DNA of 33,128 nucleotides, taken from positions 1 to 33,128 of the forward strand of contig DASYAE010000190.1 of the NCBI GenBank assembly GCA_036501535.1, given 5' to 3'. Numbering within the stretch: the stretch's first letter is position 1; the number at the start of each line of letters is the position of its first letter. The stretch comes from DASYAE01 sp036501535 (GTDB lineage: Bacteria; Actinomycetota; Actinomycetes; Streptomycetales; Catenulisporaceae). Shown here in pieces: positions 15,905-23,560 of this stretch. The position numbers were made by a program, and so were the translations under genes. The notes beneath the pieces were generated by a model. That model was not told where the DNA came from and did no database searches. It worked only from the letters and a program-made list of their open reading frames with translations.

Positions 15905-15948
15905 CGAAAGACTTCTTCCGAAAGGACTCTTCCGAAAGAACTGTTTCG
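15905..15948. promoter_or_regulatory. 14-bp-period CGAAAG repeats over the ArsR-type promoter
   Basis: CGAAAG occurs at 15905, 15919 and 15933, a strict 14-bp period. The copies sit in similar units (CGAAAGACTTCTTC, CGAAAGGACTCTTC, CGAAAGAACTGTTT). CGAAA (15933-15937) and TTTCG (15944-15948) also form an inverted repeat. The array covers the -35 area of the promoter at 15953, so it is a likely operator for autoregulation. Confidence 0.5.
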
Positions 15949-15952
15949 ACGC

Positions 15953-15958
15953 TACGCT
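15953..15958 (+). promoter_or_regulatory. -10 element of a probable leaderless promoter (ArsR-type regulator)
   Basis: TACGCT is followed by 6 nt and then GTG at 15965. No ribosome-binding site lies between them. The expected transcription start falls on the start codon. Confidence 0.6.
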
Positions 15959-15964
15959 TCCCGC

Positions 15965-16600
15965 GTGAGCACAGAACAGCCGAAGCGACGAGCCCGGTCC
16001 GAGCCGAAGTCGGGCGACGCGTCCGGGTTCCGAAAGCTGGCCGGCGCCAAGGTCATGCGGGCCCTGGCTCACCCCACCCGGGTCCGCCTGCTCTACGAGG
16101 TCGGCCTGCGCGGCACGCTGACCGCGACGCAGGCCGCGGAGGTCATCGGCGGGACGCCGGCCGCCGCCGCGTACCACCTGCGCACCCTGGGCCGGTACGG
16201 CTTCATCAAGGAGGCCGAGGGCGGCACCGGGCGGGAGCGGCCCTGGAAGATCGGCGAGGTCGGGATCACCTGGGACGACGAGTCGCCCGACCCGGCCGAG
16301 CGGGCCGGCGCGCGCCTCCTGTCCGACGTCATGTACGAGCTCTGGGCCGGCAACATCGAGCGGTACCACCGCCGGTCCGCCGAGTACCCCGCCGACGTGC
16401 GCGAAGTGAGCGGCGCGGGCGAATACATCGTGCTCGCCACGGTGGACGAGATGCGCGAGGTCCAGCAGAAGATCATCGGCATCATCACCCCGTTCCAGGA
16501 CCGCATCACGGACCCGGCCCGACGCCCGCCGGGCCACCTGCCCTTCGAGATCGTCTCGTTCACCCACCCGCTGTCGGATCCGCCGGAGCCGGCCGAGTAG
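15965..16600 (+). CDS. ArsR-type winged-helix regulator, probably controlling the adjacent MFS exporter
   Basis: The product has 211 residues from GTG 15965. A winged helix occupies about residues 28-95: VMRALAHPTRVRLLYEVGLR, ATQAAEVIGGTPAAAAYHLR, then TLGRYGFIKEAEGGTGRERP. This is the HTH_20/ArsR layout seen in many actinobacterial regulators of major-facilitator exporters. The C-terminal half (about 110-200) is helical and probably senses a ligand or forms the dimer; it has no metal-binding Cys pattern. The MFS gene begins 55 bp downstream on the same strand, so the pair is probably one operon that the regulator itself represses through the CGAAAG repeats. Confidence 0.82.
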   Translation: MSTEQPKRRARSEPKSGDASGFRKLAGAKVMRALAHPTRVRLLYEVGLRGTLTATQAAEVIGGTPAAAAYHLRTLGRYGFIKEAEGGTGRERPWKIGEVGITWDDESPDPAERAGARLLSDVMYELWAGNIERYHRRSAEYPADVREVSGAGEYIVLATVDEMREVQQKIIGIITPFQDRITDPARRPPGHLPFEIVSFTHPLSDPPEPAE

Positions 16601-16622
16601 CCGGACCGGACCGCCCCAGCCA

Positions 16623-16643
16623 CACCATCACCATCACCATCAC
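16623..16643 (+). repeat. Hexanucleotide microsatellite CACCAT
   Basis: CACCAT is repeated three times and followed by CAC, between the ArsR-type and MFS genes. It is untranslated in the present annotation. Confidence 0.85.
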
Positions 16644-16655
16644 GGGAGACCCCTC

Positions 16656-17921
16656 ATGCGTACACTGCTCGCTGATCGGCGCATACGCACCTTCTTCCTG
16701 GCCAACGCCGTCTCGACGCTCGGCGACTACGCGCTCTGGCTCGCCATGGGCGTGTGGGTCAAGCTCCTGACCGGCTCGACCGGCCTGGCCGGCGTGACCT
16801 TCCTCATGCTGATACTCGGCGGTCTCCTCTCCCCGATCACCGGCATCCTGGTGGACCGGGTCAGGCGCCGGCCGCTGCTGCTGGCCAACTACCTGTTCAC
16901 CGCCGCGCTGCTCATGTGCCTGCTCCTGGTGCACGACCGCGGGCAGGTCTGGATCGTCTTCGCGGTGACCTTCCTCTACGGCGTCTCCGGGACGCTGACC
17001 GCGAACGCGCAGCAGGCGCTGCTGCAGCAGATCGTGCCGGCCGAGCAGTTCGCCGACGCCAACGGGATCGAGCAGACGGCGACCCAGGGCATGCGGCTGA
17101 TCACCCCGCTGGTCGGGGTCGGGCTGCTGGCCTGGCTCGGCGGCCACGCGGTCGCCCTGATGGACGCGGCCACCTTCGTGATCGCCGTGCTCTGCATGCT
17201 GACGGTGCGAATCGACGAGGAGCGGCCGTCGCGCGCCGAGCGGATCGCGGACCTGGAGCGGCACTGGCTGGCCGACGTCGCGACCGGCTTCCGCTATGTC
17301 GCCGGTACGGCGGTGCTGCGGCAGATCACCATCGCGATGGCCGCGGCGATGTTCTTCGGCGGCTTCTTCGAGACGCTCGGTCTGCAGATCGCGACGGTCG
17401 GCCTGCACCACGCGGCGAGCTGGGTCGGTGTGCTGGTCACCGTTCAGGGCATCGGCGGGCTGGCCGGCGGGGTGACCGCGGGAATGGTGTCGCGAAAGAT
17501 CGGCGACGGGCTGCTCACGGCCGCCGGGCTCTGCCTGTTCGCCGCGTTCTGCCTCTTGGTCGCGGTGCCCGACCAGACAGTGGTGCTATGCGGCGCGGTG
17601 CTGAGCGGTGTCGCGCTGCCCTGGTGCATCGTCGGAGCGATGACGGTCGCGCAGAAGAACACGCCGAACGCGATGATCGGCCGGGTCATGGGGGCGGTCG
17701 ACCTGGCGACCCAGGCCCCGCAGTCGCTCGGCATCGCGGCCGGCGCGGCCCTGGTCGACCTCGTCTTCTACCGGGACCTGTGCTTCACCGTCGCGGCCGG
17801 TGTGGCGATCACCGCGCTCTTGCTGGCCACACGCAGGCAGCAGCGCCGGCCGCAGCCGGCCGCCGAGCAGGTCGTCGAGCCCGCCGGCGCAGACGACAAC
17901 GTCCGAGCGGTCCAGCCGTAA
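16656..17921 (+). CDS. MFS transporter (MFS_3/EntS-like exporter)
   Basis: The product has 421 residues from ATG 16656. About twelve hydrophobic helices are visible, with the MFS motif between helices 2 and 3 (GGLLSPITGILVDRVRRRPL) and a central cytoplasmic loop near residues 185-215 (RIDEERPSRAERIADLERHW). The N-terminus (RRIRTFFLANAVSTLGDYAL) is typical of the MFS_3 group, which exports drugs, siderophores or metabolites. The substrate is unknown. It lies directly behind an ArsR-type regulator that probably controls it. The end of the gene forms one arm of a 12-bp hairpin. Confidence 0.88.
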   Translation: MRTLLADRRIRTFFLANAVSTLGDYALWLAMGVWVKLLTGSTGLAGVTFLMLILGGLLSPITGILVDRVRRRPLLLANYLFTAALLMCLLLVHDRGQVWIVFAVTFLYGVSGTLTANAQQALLQQIVPAEQFADANGIEQTATQGMRLITPLVGVGLLAWLGGHAVALMDAATFVIAVLCMLTVRIDEERPSRAERIADLERHWLADVATGFRYVAGTAVLRQITIAMAAAMFFGGFFETLGLQIATVGLHHAASWVGVLVTVQGIGGLAGGVTAGMVSRKIGDGLLTAAGLCLFAAFCLLVAVPDQTVVLCGAVLSGVALPWCIVGAMTVAQKNTPNAMIGRVMGAVDLATQAPQSLGIAAGAALVDLVFYRDLCFTVAAGVAITALLLATRRQQRRPQPAAEQVVEPAGADDNVRAVQP

Positions 17922-17939
17922 GGCCGCACCGCTCGGACG
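17900..17939. terminator. Hairpin terminator across the MFS stop codon
   Basis: CGTCCGAGCGGT (17900-17911) pairs perfectly with ACCGCTCGGACG (17928-17939) around a 16-nt loop that holds the TAA stop (17919-17921). It lies between convergent MFS and erpA and could serve both directions. Confidence 0.7.
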
Positions 17940-17964
17940 CGCCGAACGTGTTCGCGTTCCAGTT

Positions 17965-18000
17965 GATCCAGTTGAAGCTCTGGATCTAGTTGAAGCTCTC
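17965..18000. repeat. 18-bp tandem duplication of the erpA 3' end
   Basis: Units 17965-17982 and 17983-18000 are identical at 16 of 18 positions. The inner unit encodes the last residues of ErpA (ESFN) plus the TAG stop; the outer unit is a copy beyond the stop in which TAG has become TGG. The period is a multiple of three, so the copy stays in frame. Confidence 0.8.
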
Positions 18001-18342
18001 GCCGCAGGCGCAGGACCCGGTGGCGTTCGGGTTGTCGATCGTGAAGCCCTGCTTCTCGATCGTGTCGACGAAGTCGACCGTGGCGCCGGTGAGGTACGGG
18101 GCGCTCATCCGGTCGGTGACGACCTTGACGCCGCCGAAGTCGCCGACCACGTCGCCGTCCAGCGAGCGGTCGTCGAAGTAGAGCTGGTAACGCAGGCCCG
18201 AGCAGCCGCCAGGCTCGACCTGTACCCGCAACGAGAGGTCGTCCCGGCCCTCCTGGTCGAGCAGATTCTTGACCTTCGCGGCGGCCGCGTCGGTCAGGAC
18301 AATGCCGTCCGCCTTGGTGCCGATCCCAACTTCAACCGTCAT
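17986..18342 (-). CDS. erpA: Iron-sulfur cluster insertion protein ErpA (A-type carrier)
   Basis: The product has 118 residues, the usual length for the family. The three cluster-binding cysteines are present: Cys47 in EPGGCSGL, and Cys111 and Cys113 in GSCACGESF. The A-type carrier fold is also indicated by the LTDAAAAKVKNLL start and VVTDRMSAPYLTGATVDFVD. It receives Fe-S clusters from the assembly system and hands them to target enzymes. NadA, encoded divergently 270 bp away, is itself a [4Fe-4S] enzyme and a plausible client. A GAGGTAGG site precedes the ATG. Confidence 0.93.
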   Translation of the reverse strand: MTVEVGIGTKADGIVLTDAAAAKVKNLLDQEGRDDLSLRVQVEPGGCSGLRYQLYFDDRSLDGDVVGDFGGVKVVTDRMSAPYLTGATVDFVDTIEKQGFTIDNPNATGSCACGESFN

Positions 18343-18612
18343 GGTGTCTGCCTACCTCGTGTGTGCGGTTCTGCCGGACGCGGTTGTTCCTACTTCCGTG
18401 CCTGACTCTTCCGTGCTGCCTGTGTTACTGCCCACTCCTTGGCAACCGGATCCAACGCCGAGTGCAGGGAGGGATATTCCCCATCCTCCGGACTCGATGT
18501 CTATCGTCGCACAGTCCGTTCCATGCCCGCTGGCGGCTGAGGTAACATAGTTAGCGTCAGATAGACGAAAAGGGGCGGCGCCCGGCGCGCGGCCTGCGAG
18601 GAAGGCACTGCG
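18343..18612. other. Divergent erpA/nadA intergenic region
   Basis: No gene is seen in these 270 bp. GTCTATC (about 18499) and GATAGAC (about 18560) form a widely spaced inverted repeat, and the AT-richer stretch AACATAGTTAGC near 18543-18554 may hold the nadA -10. I cannot assign an operator with confidence. Confidence 0.35.
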
Positions 18613-19866
18613 GTGAGCGTGACGCAGGACACGGGGCACCTCGAGGACGGCTTGACGACCACGGCCGCGGGCCGAAGCGCGGGCCAGGACATGGACGCCG
18701 GCACCGCCTTCACCGAGCCTTCGGCCACGCCGCTGGCGCTGCTGCTGCTCGGCCAGGCCGCCGACCCGCGCAGCGAGCGCGGGGTCGAGTGCCCCGGCGA
18801 CCTGCCGGAGCCGAGCGATCCGGCGCTGGTCGAGCGGGCCGCGCGGGCCAAAGCGGCGCTCGGCGACCGGGTCTTCGTGCTCGGCCACCACTACCAGCGC
18901 GACGAGGTGGTCCAGTTCGCCGATGTGACCGGCGACTCGTTCAAGCTGGCCCGCGACGCGGCGGCGCGGCCGCAGGCCGAGTACATCGTCTTCTGCGGCG
19001 TGCACTTCATGGCCGAGTCCGCGGACATCCTCACCTCGCCCGAGCAGCAGGTGGTGCTGCCCGACCTGGCCGCCGGCTGCTCGATGGCGGACATGGCCGC
19101 GCTGGAGCAGGTCGAGAAGTGCTGGGACGCGCTGGAGGATCTGGGGGTCGCCGGCCGCGTGGTCCCGGTCTCCTACATGAACTCCTCGGCCGACATCAAA
19201 GCCTTCACCGGCCGGCACGGCGGCACGATATGCACCTCGTCCAACGCCGAGCGCGCGCTGCGCTGGGCCTTCGAGCAGGGCGACCAGGTGCTGTTCCTGC
19301 CCGACCAGCACCTCGGCCGGAACACCGCGGTGCGCGCGCTCGGCCTCTCACCCGACGACTGCGTGCTCTACAACCCCTACAAGTCGAACGGCGGCCTGAC
19401 CGAGCGTCAGCTGCGCGAGGCGAAGATGATCCTGTGGCGCGGCCACTGCTCGGTGCACGGCCGCTTCACCGCCGAGTGCGTGGACGAGGTGCGCGAGCGC
19501 ATCCCCGGGGTGAACGTGCTGGTCCACCCGGAGTGCCGGTTCGATGTGGTGGAGAAGGCGGACTTCGTCGGGTCGACCGAGCACATCATCAAGACCCTGG
19601 ACGAGGCCGAGCCGGGCTCCGCCTGGGCGGTGGGCACTGAGCTGAACCTGGTGCGCCGGCTGGCTGCGGCGCACCCGGACAAGCGGATCGTGTTCCTCGA
19701 CAAGTCGGTGTGCTACTGCTCGACCATGAACCGGATCGACCTGCCGCACCTGGTCTGGACCCTCGAGTCGCTGACCGCGGGCACGGTGGTCAACCGGATC
19801 ACGGTGGACGAGCAGACCGCGCACTACTCCCGGCTCGCCCTGGAGCGCATGCTCTCGCTGCCGTAG
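18613..19866 (+). CDS. nadA: Quinolinate synthase NadA (long form)
   Basis: The product has 417 residues from GTG 18613, with GGAAGG about 8 nt upstream. NadA condenses iminoaspartate with dihydroxyacetone phosphate to give quinolinate in NAD synthesis. The sequence shows FVLGHHYQRDEVVQFADVTG DS-type substrate binding, and cysteines placed for the [4Fe-4S] cluster: Cys128 (FCGVHFMAESADIL), Cys308 (HPECRFDVV) and Cys367/369 (SVCYCSTMN). MNSSADIKAF and CTSSNAERAL are further family blocks. The first 60 residues are an actinobacterial-type N-terminal extension. nadB and nadC, often adjacent in other bacteria, are absent, so the pathway genes are dispersed. Confidence 0.95.
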   Translation: MSVTQDTGHLEDGLTTTAAGRSAGQDMDAGTAFTEPSATPLALLLLGQAADPRSERGVECPGDLPEPSDPALVERAARAKAALGDRVFVLGHHYQRDEVVQFADVTGDSFKLARDAAARPQAEYIVFCGVHFMAESADILTSPEQQVVLPDLAAGCSMADMAALEQVEKCWDALEDLGVAGRVVPVSYMNSSADIKAFTGRHGGTICTSSNAERALRWAFEQGDQVLFLPDQHLGRNTAVRALGLSPDDCVLYNPYKSNGGLTERQLREAKMILWRGHCSVHGRFTAECVDEVRERIPGVNVLVHPECRFDVVEKADFVGSTEHIIKTLDEAEPGSAWAVGTELNLVRRLAAAHPDKRIVFLDKSVCYCSTMNRIDLPHLVWTLESLTAGTVVNRITVDEQTAHYSRLALERMLSLP

Positions 19867-19917
19867 GGCCGCAGGCAGTGCAGTAGAACAGGCAGTAGAA
19901 CAGGCGGCGCGGCCTAC
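19863..19917. terminator. Possible bidirectional hairpin between nadA and the convergent gene
   Basis: GTAGGGCCGC (19863-19872, at the nadA stop) can pair with GCGGCCTAC (19909-19917, at the stop of the minus-strand gene) with one bulged base. The 36-nt loop contains the 12-bp tandem duplication. Confidence 0.35.
19880..19903 (+). repeat. Perfect 12-bp tandem duplication after nadA
   Basis: GCAGTAGAACAG occurs at 19880-19891 and 19892-19903 without a spacer, 13 nt after the nadA stop. Confidence 0.9.
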
Positions 19918-21413
19918 AGCTTCAGGTCGACCAGTATCGGGCGGTGCGTCGCGCCGTTCGCGATCGCCGGCAGGACGGCCGAGGAGACCGCGGAGCCGCC
20001 GCGGAACAGCACGTCGTCCAGCCGGACCACCGGGAACCTGGCCGGCCAGGTGAAGCCGAAGCCGCGGCCCGCGGTGGCCTGCGCGGAGACCAGGCCGAGG
20101 CCCTTGGTCAGGTCGGAGAACTCCCGGTCGGTGGCCGCGGTGTTGAAGTCGCCGACCAGGACCATCCTGTCCGCGCCGTCCTTGCCGATCGCCGCGGCCA
20201 GGCTCTTGATGGCGGCGTCGCGGACCACGCCGAAGCCGTCCTCGCCGGCCACGGCCTGCGGCAGGTGCACGACGTAACCGGTGACCTGGCCCTGCGGGGT
20301 GGAGAGCTGGAAGCGCAGCGCGGCTATGACGACCTGCGTCGAGACGTCGGCGGCCCCGGGCGCGGCGGTGGCGGCGGACGAGGCGGAGGCCGTGGCGATC
20401 GCGACGTCGATCGGCTCCGCATCGCTGATCGGGTAACGGCTCCAGACCCCGAACTCGTACTGGGTCACGTGGTAGGCGTAGGCCTTGTCAAGGCCGGCGG
20501 TCGAGGACGAGGCGGCCAGCTGCGGATCCATACCCTGGATCGCCACCAGGGCCGCGGACTGCCCGACCGCCGCGCTGCCGGCGGCGGCCAGCTGCGCGCC
20601 GGAGCCGCCGTTCAGATCCTCGCTGAAGACCATCAGGTTGCCGGGCCCGGCGCCGCCGCCGTGCAGCAGGATCGGGCCGTATCCGCCGAGCCAGACCACG
20701 GCGGCCAGGGCGGAGGCGATCACGGCCCGCCAGGAGCGCAGCAGGAGCGCGCCGATGAGCAGCAGGGCGACCGGAGCGGCGAACCAGGGCAGCCAGGTCT
20801 CGACCATGGAGACCAGCCCGGCGGCGTTCGGCAGGAAGCGGTGCGCCAGCAGGAAGAGGGCGGCCAGCGCGGCGAGCACCATGACGCCGTTCGCGGTCTG
20901 CTGGCGGGGGCTGAGCCGGGCCCGGTGCGTGGAGGTGGACCGATCGTCCGACCCGTCGCCGTCACCGCCACCGTCATCGCCGGTCCCGGTGCCGTCGCCG
21001 GAGTCGGGGGGTTCGGCCGACTCGGCCGGCGCAGTGCCCAGCCCTTGGGTCGGTTCGTGATCCGCCATCCCGGGCCGCGGGGACGCCTGGGCCGGGCCGC
21101 CGAGCGCGGGGCCCATCGAGCTGCGAAGCTCCTGGCCGGGCTGGCCGGGGCCGCGTTGGCCCGGGCCGCGCAGCCCCACCTCGGACCACGGGCTGGGCCG
21201 CACCGGATCGATCTGGCCGGTCTCCTCCATGCTCGGGTCGACGCCGCCCGGACCTGTCGGACGCTGCTCGGCGCCGCCCCGGCCGGCCGGGCCGTCCGAG
21301 GACCCGCGCCCGCCGAAGCCCGCCGGCCGCGGCCCGCTCGACACCACCTGTGCAACCCGCCCTAATGTCGCCCGCTCATCCGCCGTCGGCTCGCGCCGCC
21401 GGCGTCGGCTCAA
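19914..21413 (-). CDS. Membrane-anchored endonuclease/exonuclease/phosphatase-fold protein with degenerate active site
   Basis: The product has 499 residues from TTG 21413, a weak start; an ATG near residue 62 is an alternative. Residues about 1-165 are disordered, rich in Gly, Pro and Asp. Three hydrophobic helices follow at about 176-194, 206-225 and 229-250, placing the C-terminal domain outside. Residues about 255-499 follow the EEP fold: VFSEDLNGG, ALVAIQGMD, FGVWSRYPI, MVLVGDFNTA, TWPARFPVVRLDDVLF and ATHRPILVDL. The GDFN motif is kept, but the metal-binding Glu of LQE is Gly, the His of RIDHV is Asp, and the Asp of SDHRP is Thr. Catalysis is therefore doubtful; a binding role is possible. 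A TACGCT -10 lies 13 nt before the TTG. Confidence 0.75.
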   Translation of the reverse strand: MSRRRRREPTADERATLGRVAQVVSSGPRPAGFGGRGSSDGPAGRGGAEQRPTGPGGVDPSMEETGQIDPVRPSPWSEVGLRGPGQRGPGQPGQELRSSMGPALGGPAQASPRPGMADHEPTQGLGTAPAESAEPPDSGDGTGTGDDGGGDGDGSDDRSTSTHRARLSPRQQTANGVMVLAALAALFLLAHRFLPNAAGLVSMVETWLPWFAAPVALLLIGALLLRSWRAVIASALAAVVWLGGYGPILLHGGGAGPGNLMVFSEDLNGGSGAQLAAAGSAAVGQSAALVAIQGMDPQLAASSSTAGLDKAYAYHVTQYEFGVWSRYPISDAEPIDVAIATASASSAATAAPGAADVSTQVVIAALRFQLSTPQGQVTGYVVHLPQAVAGEDGFGVVRDAAIKSLAAAIGKDGADRMVLVGDFNTAATDREFSDLTKGLGLVSAQATAGRGFGFTWPARFPVVRLDDVLFRGGSAVSSAVLPAIANGATHRPILVDLKL

Positions 21414-21566
21414 GAAATCCGATCAGAGCGTACCGGTGCGCACCGGCGGCCGGGCAAGTCGCTTACCGGGTTGTAGCAGCGCTGTGATGCACCGATACAC
21501 GCTCGACACGGTTCTGTGGGCGGTTGAGCGTCAGGGCAAAGGATTGGTCAGGGATTGCCAGCCAGG

Positions 21567-22136
21567 CTACAGGCCCGGCGCGCCCCAGACCGGGAACCAG
21601 CGCCCCAGGTCCTTCTCCAGCGGCAGGTCGGCGCCGATGATGGTCTTCGCCTGGAGCTCCAGCACGTTGTCGCGCACGTTCTTGCTCTTCGGGGCGAACG
21701 GGTAGAAGGTGCCACGCTTGTAGAGGTAGACCAGCGCCAGCTTGCGGTCCTGCGGGTCGGTGAACGAGACCAGGGTGCAGAGCAGGTACGGGCCGAAGCC
21801 GTGGTCCTGCAGCGAGGAGTTCACCGCGTGCAGGTCGGTCACCAGGTCGAGCAGCTGGTCCGGCTCGCGCCGGGCGGTCAGCCAGGTGTATCCGTACTCG
21901 TCGTTCGAGACCTCCACCCGCGATCCGACGCCGGCCTCGAGCAACTGCTCGAAGTCGGCCTCGACCTCGGCGAAGGCCCCGCCCTCGACCTTGCGGTAGC
22001 AGACCGCGCCGCGGCCGGTCGGCTTGAAGCCGTCCGCCGCCTCGAGCGTCAGGCCCGCGTTGGGCAGGCTGAACAGCTGGTCCAGGTTCGGCTGGACCGG
22101 CTTGCTGCGGCCGAGCAGCGTGTCGAGGAATCCCAT
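21567..22136 (-). CDS. pspAB: PspA-associated protein PspAB
   Basis: The product has 189 residues, matching the length and sequence style of the actinobacterial PspAB family: MGFLDTLLGRSKPVQPNLDQ at the start, and LVYLYKRGTFYPFAPKSKN then VRDNVLELQAKTIIGADLPL near the end. It has no membrane segment. The gene follows htpX by 16 bp and belongs to the pspA-pspAA-htpX-pspAB group, all on the minus strand. The biochemical role is unknown; by association it acts with PspA in membrane-stress control. Confidence 0.88.
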   Translation of the reverse strand: MGFLDTLLGRSKPVQPNLDQLFSLPNAGLTLEAADGFKPTGRGAVCYRKVEGGAFAEVEADFEQLLEAGVGSRVEVSNDEYGYTWLTARREPDQLLDLVTDLHAVNSSLQDHGFGPYLLCTLVSFTDPQDRKLALVYLYKRGTFYPFAPKSKNVRDNVLELQAKTIIGADLPLEKDLGRWFPVWGAPGL

Positions 22137-22152
22137 GGCGGGAGGTTACCGC

Positions 22153-23082
22153 TCAGCGGCCGAGCTGCGTGGAGATGCGGGCCAGCTGCTCGATCCGCTT
22201 CTCCGTGGTCGGGTGCGAGGAGAGCAGCGCCATCGCGGACTGCTTGCTGAAGGCCGGGGCGAAGTAGAAGGCGTTGAACGGCTCGGCCTGGCGCAGGTCC
22301 CGGTCCGGGATCCGGGCCATGTCCCCGGTGATCTTCTGCAGCGCCGAGGCGAGGGCCGATGGGTTGCCGGTCAGCAGCGCGCCGGACCGGTCCGCGGCCA
22401 GCTCCCGGTACCGGGACAGGGACATGGTCAGCAGGAACGAGATCGCGTAGACGACCATCGAGCCGAGCATGATGATCAGGTCGATCGGCAGGCCGTTCTG
22501 GTTGTTGCTGCGGCCACGGCCGCCCCCGCCGAACAGGCCCGCGTAGAACGCCACCCGCGCGATCAGGCCGGCCAGGATGCCGAGGAACGAGGCGATGGTG
22601 ATCACCAGCACGTCGCGGTGCGCCACGTGGGAGAGCTCGTGTGCGAGCACGCCCTCGAACTCCTGCTCGGTCAGCTGGCCGGAGCGGCGCTTGTCCAGCA
22701 GGCCGGTGGTCACGCAGATGACCGCGTTCTTCGGGCTGCGGCCGGTGGCGAAGGCGTTGAGCATCGGGGTCTGCGCGATCGCGACCCGCGGCTTGGGCAT
22801 GTCCGCCATCGCGCACAGCCGGTCGACCACCGCGTGCAGGTCGGGGGCCTGCTGCGGGGCGACCTCGCGGGCGCCCATCGCGAAGGTGGCGATCTTGTCC
22901 GAGAAGAAGAACTGGGCGAACAGCAGCGCCCCGGCGATGACCAGCACGAACGGCAGGCTCTGCACCGGCACGAAGGCGATCAGCGCGGCCACGAAGGCGA
23001 CCGCGAGCGCCCCGATGAGGAACATGACGAACACCATCCGGGCGGTCAGGCCCCGGTCTGGTGCGAACCGTGTCTTGGCCAC
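22153..23082 (-). CDS. htpX: Zinc metalloprotease HtpX (M48 family)
   Basis: The product has 309 residues. GTG 23082 is chosen because it gives the family-like start AKTRFAPDRGLTARMVFVMF and has GGAAGG 11 nt upstream; ATG 23118 gives a 12-residue extension with no ribosome-binding site. The zinc motif is HELSHVAHRD, and the third ligand lies in SRYRELAADRSGALLTG. Hydrophobic helices occur at about residues 13-35, 38-58, 150-172 and 190-212, with the active site facing the cytoplasm. HtpX removes misfolded membrane proteins. An ECF-type promoter (23186-23159) suggests that htpX and pspAB can be induced by envelope stress apart from pspA. Confidence 0.93.
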   Translation of the reverse strand: MAKTRFAPDRGLTARMVFVMFLIGALAVAFVAALIAFVPVQSLPFVLVIAGALLFAQFFFSDKIATFAMGAREVAPQQAPDLHAVVDRLCAMADMPKPRVAIAQTPMLNAFATGRSPKNAVICVTTGLLDKRRSGQLTEQEFEGVLAHELSHVAHRDVLVITIASFLGILAGLIARVAFYAGLFGGGGRGRSNNQNGLPIDLIIMLGSMVVYAISFLLTMSLSRYRELAADRSGALLTGNPSALASALQKITGDMARIPDRDLRQAEPFNAFYFAPAFSKQSAMALLSSHPTTEKRIEQLARISTQLGR

Positions 23083-23158
23083 GGGTGTTGCCGCCTTCCG
23101 AAGTTTTCTTCTAGTCATGCCGGGTGCTTCGGGTCGCACTATGTGCGTCTCAAGCAAA

Positions 23159-23186
23159 GAAACGACCGGCCCGGCGGAACGGTTCC
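23159..23186 (-). promoter_or_regulatory. ECF sigma (SigE-like) promoter upstream of htpX
   Basis: On the minus strand GGAAC (23186-23182) is followed after 17 nt by CGTTTC (23164-23159). This fits the GGAAC...CGTT signature of actinobacterial envelope-stress ECF sigma factors. The expected start site is about 70 nt before the htpX GTG. Confidence 0.65.
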
Positions 23187-23281
23187 CGGCGTACGCCGCC
23201 GGAAACCTCCCTCCGGGCCGGATCCGCCGCGCGTCGTACCACACGACAGGCCGCCGGGCGTCGATCCCCCCGCCGCTGGAT

Positions 23282-23560
23282 TCAGCCGGGGATCAACCCG
23301 TCGCTGGACAGCAGGTCGCGCACCTCGTCGAGGGACGAGTCGGCGCTCGGCAGGATGAAGTCGCTCGGCTTGATCTCCTCCACGGCCAGCGGCTGCCCCA
23401 GGTCGCGGACCCGGGACAGCAGCGACTCCATCGCCGCCTTGAAGCGCGGCTCGTCGCTATCGTGCACCGCGGCGAGCAGATCGTCGTCGAGGCGGTTGAG
23501 CTCATCCAGCGAGCCCTGTTCGAGGACCAGCTGGCCCTCGCCGAGAATGCGCACGATCAC
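23282..23560 (-). CDS. pspAA: PspA-associated protein PspAA
   Basis: The product has 92 residues from GTG 23560. It matches the small acidic PspAA family: MIVRILGEGQLVLEQGSLDE at the start, then LNRLDDDLLAAV and a C-terminal SSLDEVRDLLSSDGLIPG. It has no membrane segment or Cys. The start overlaps the pspA stop by 4 bp (GTGA), so both are made together, presumably as partners. A 199-bp gap and a new promoter separate it from htpX. Confidence 0.88.
   Translation of the reverse strand: MIVRILGEGQLVLEQGSLDELNRLDDDLLAAVHDSDEPRFKAAMESLLSRVRDLGQPLAVEEIKPSDFILPSADSSLDEVRDLLSSDGLIPG

Noticed and set aside
16623..16643. Hexahistidine-like coding sequence as evidence of an engineered construct
   Set aside because: It is outside any gene, and the surroundings are ordinary genomic sequence.
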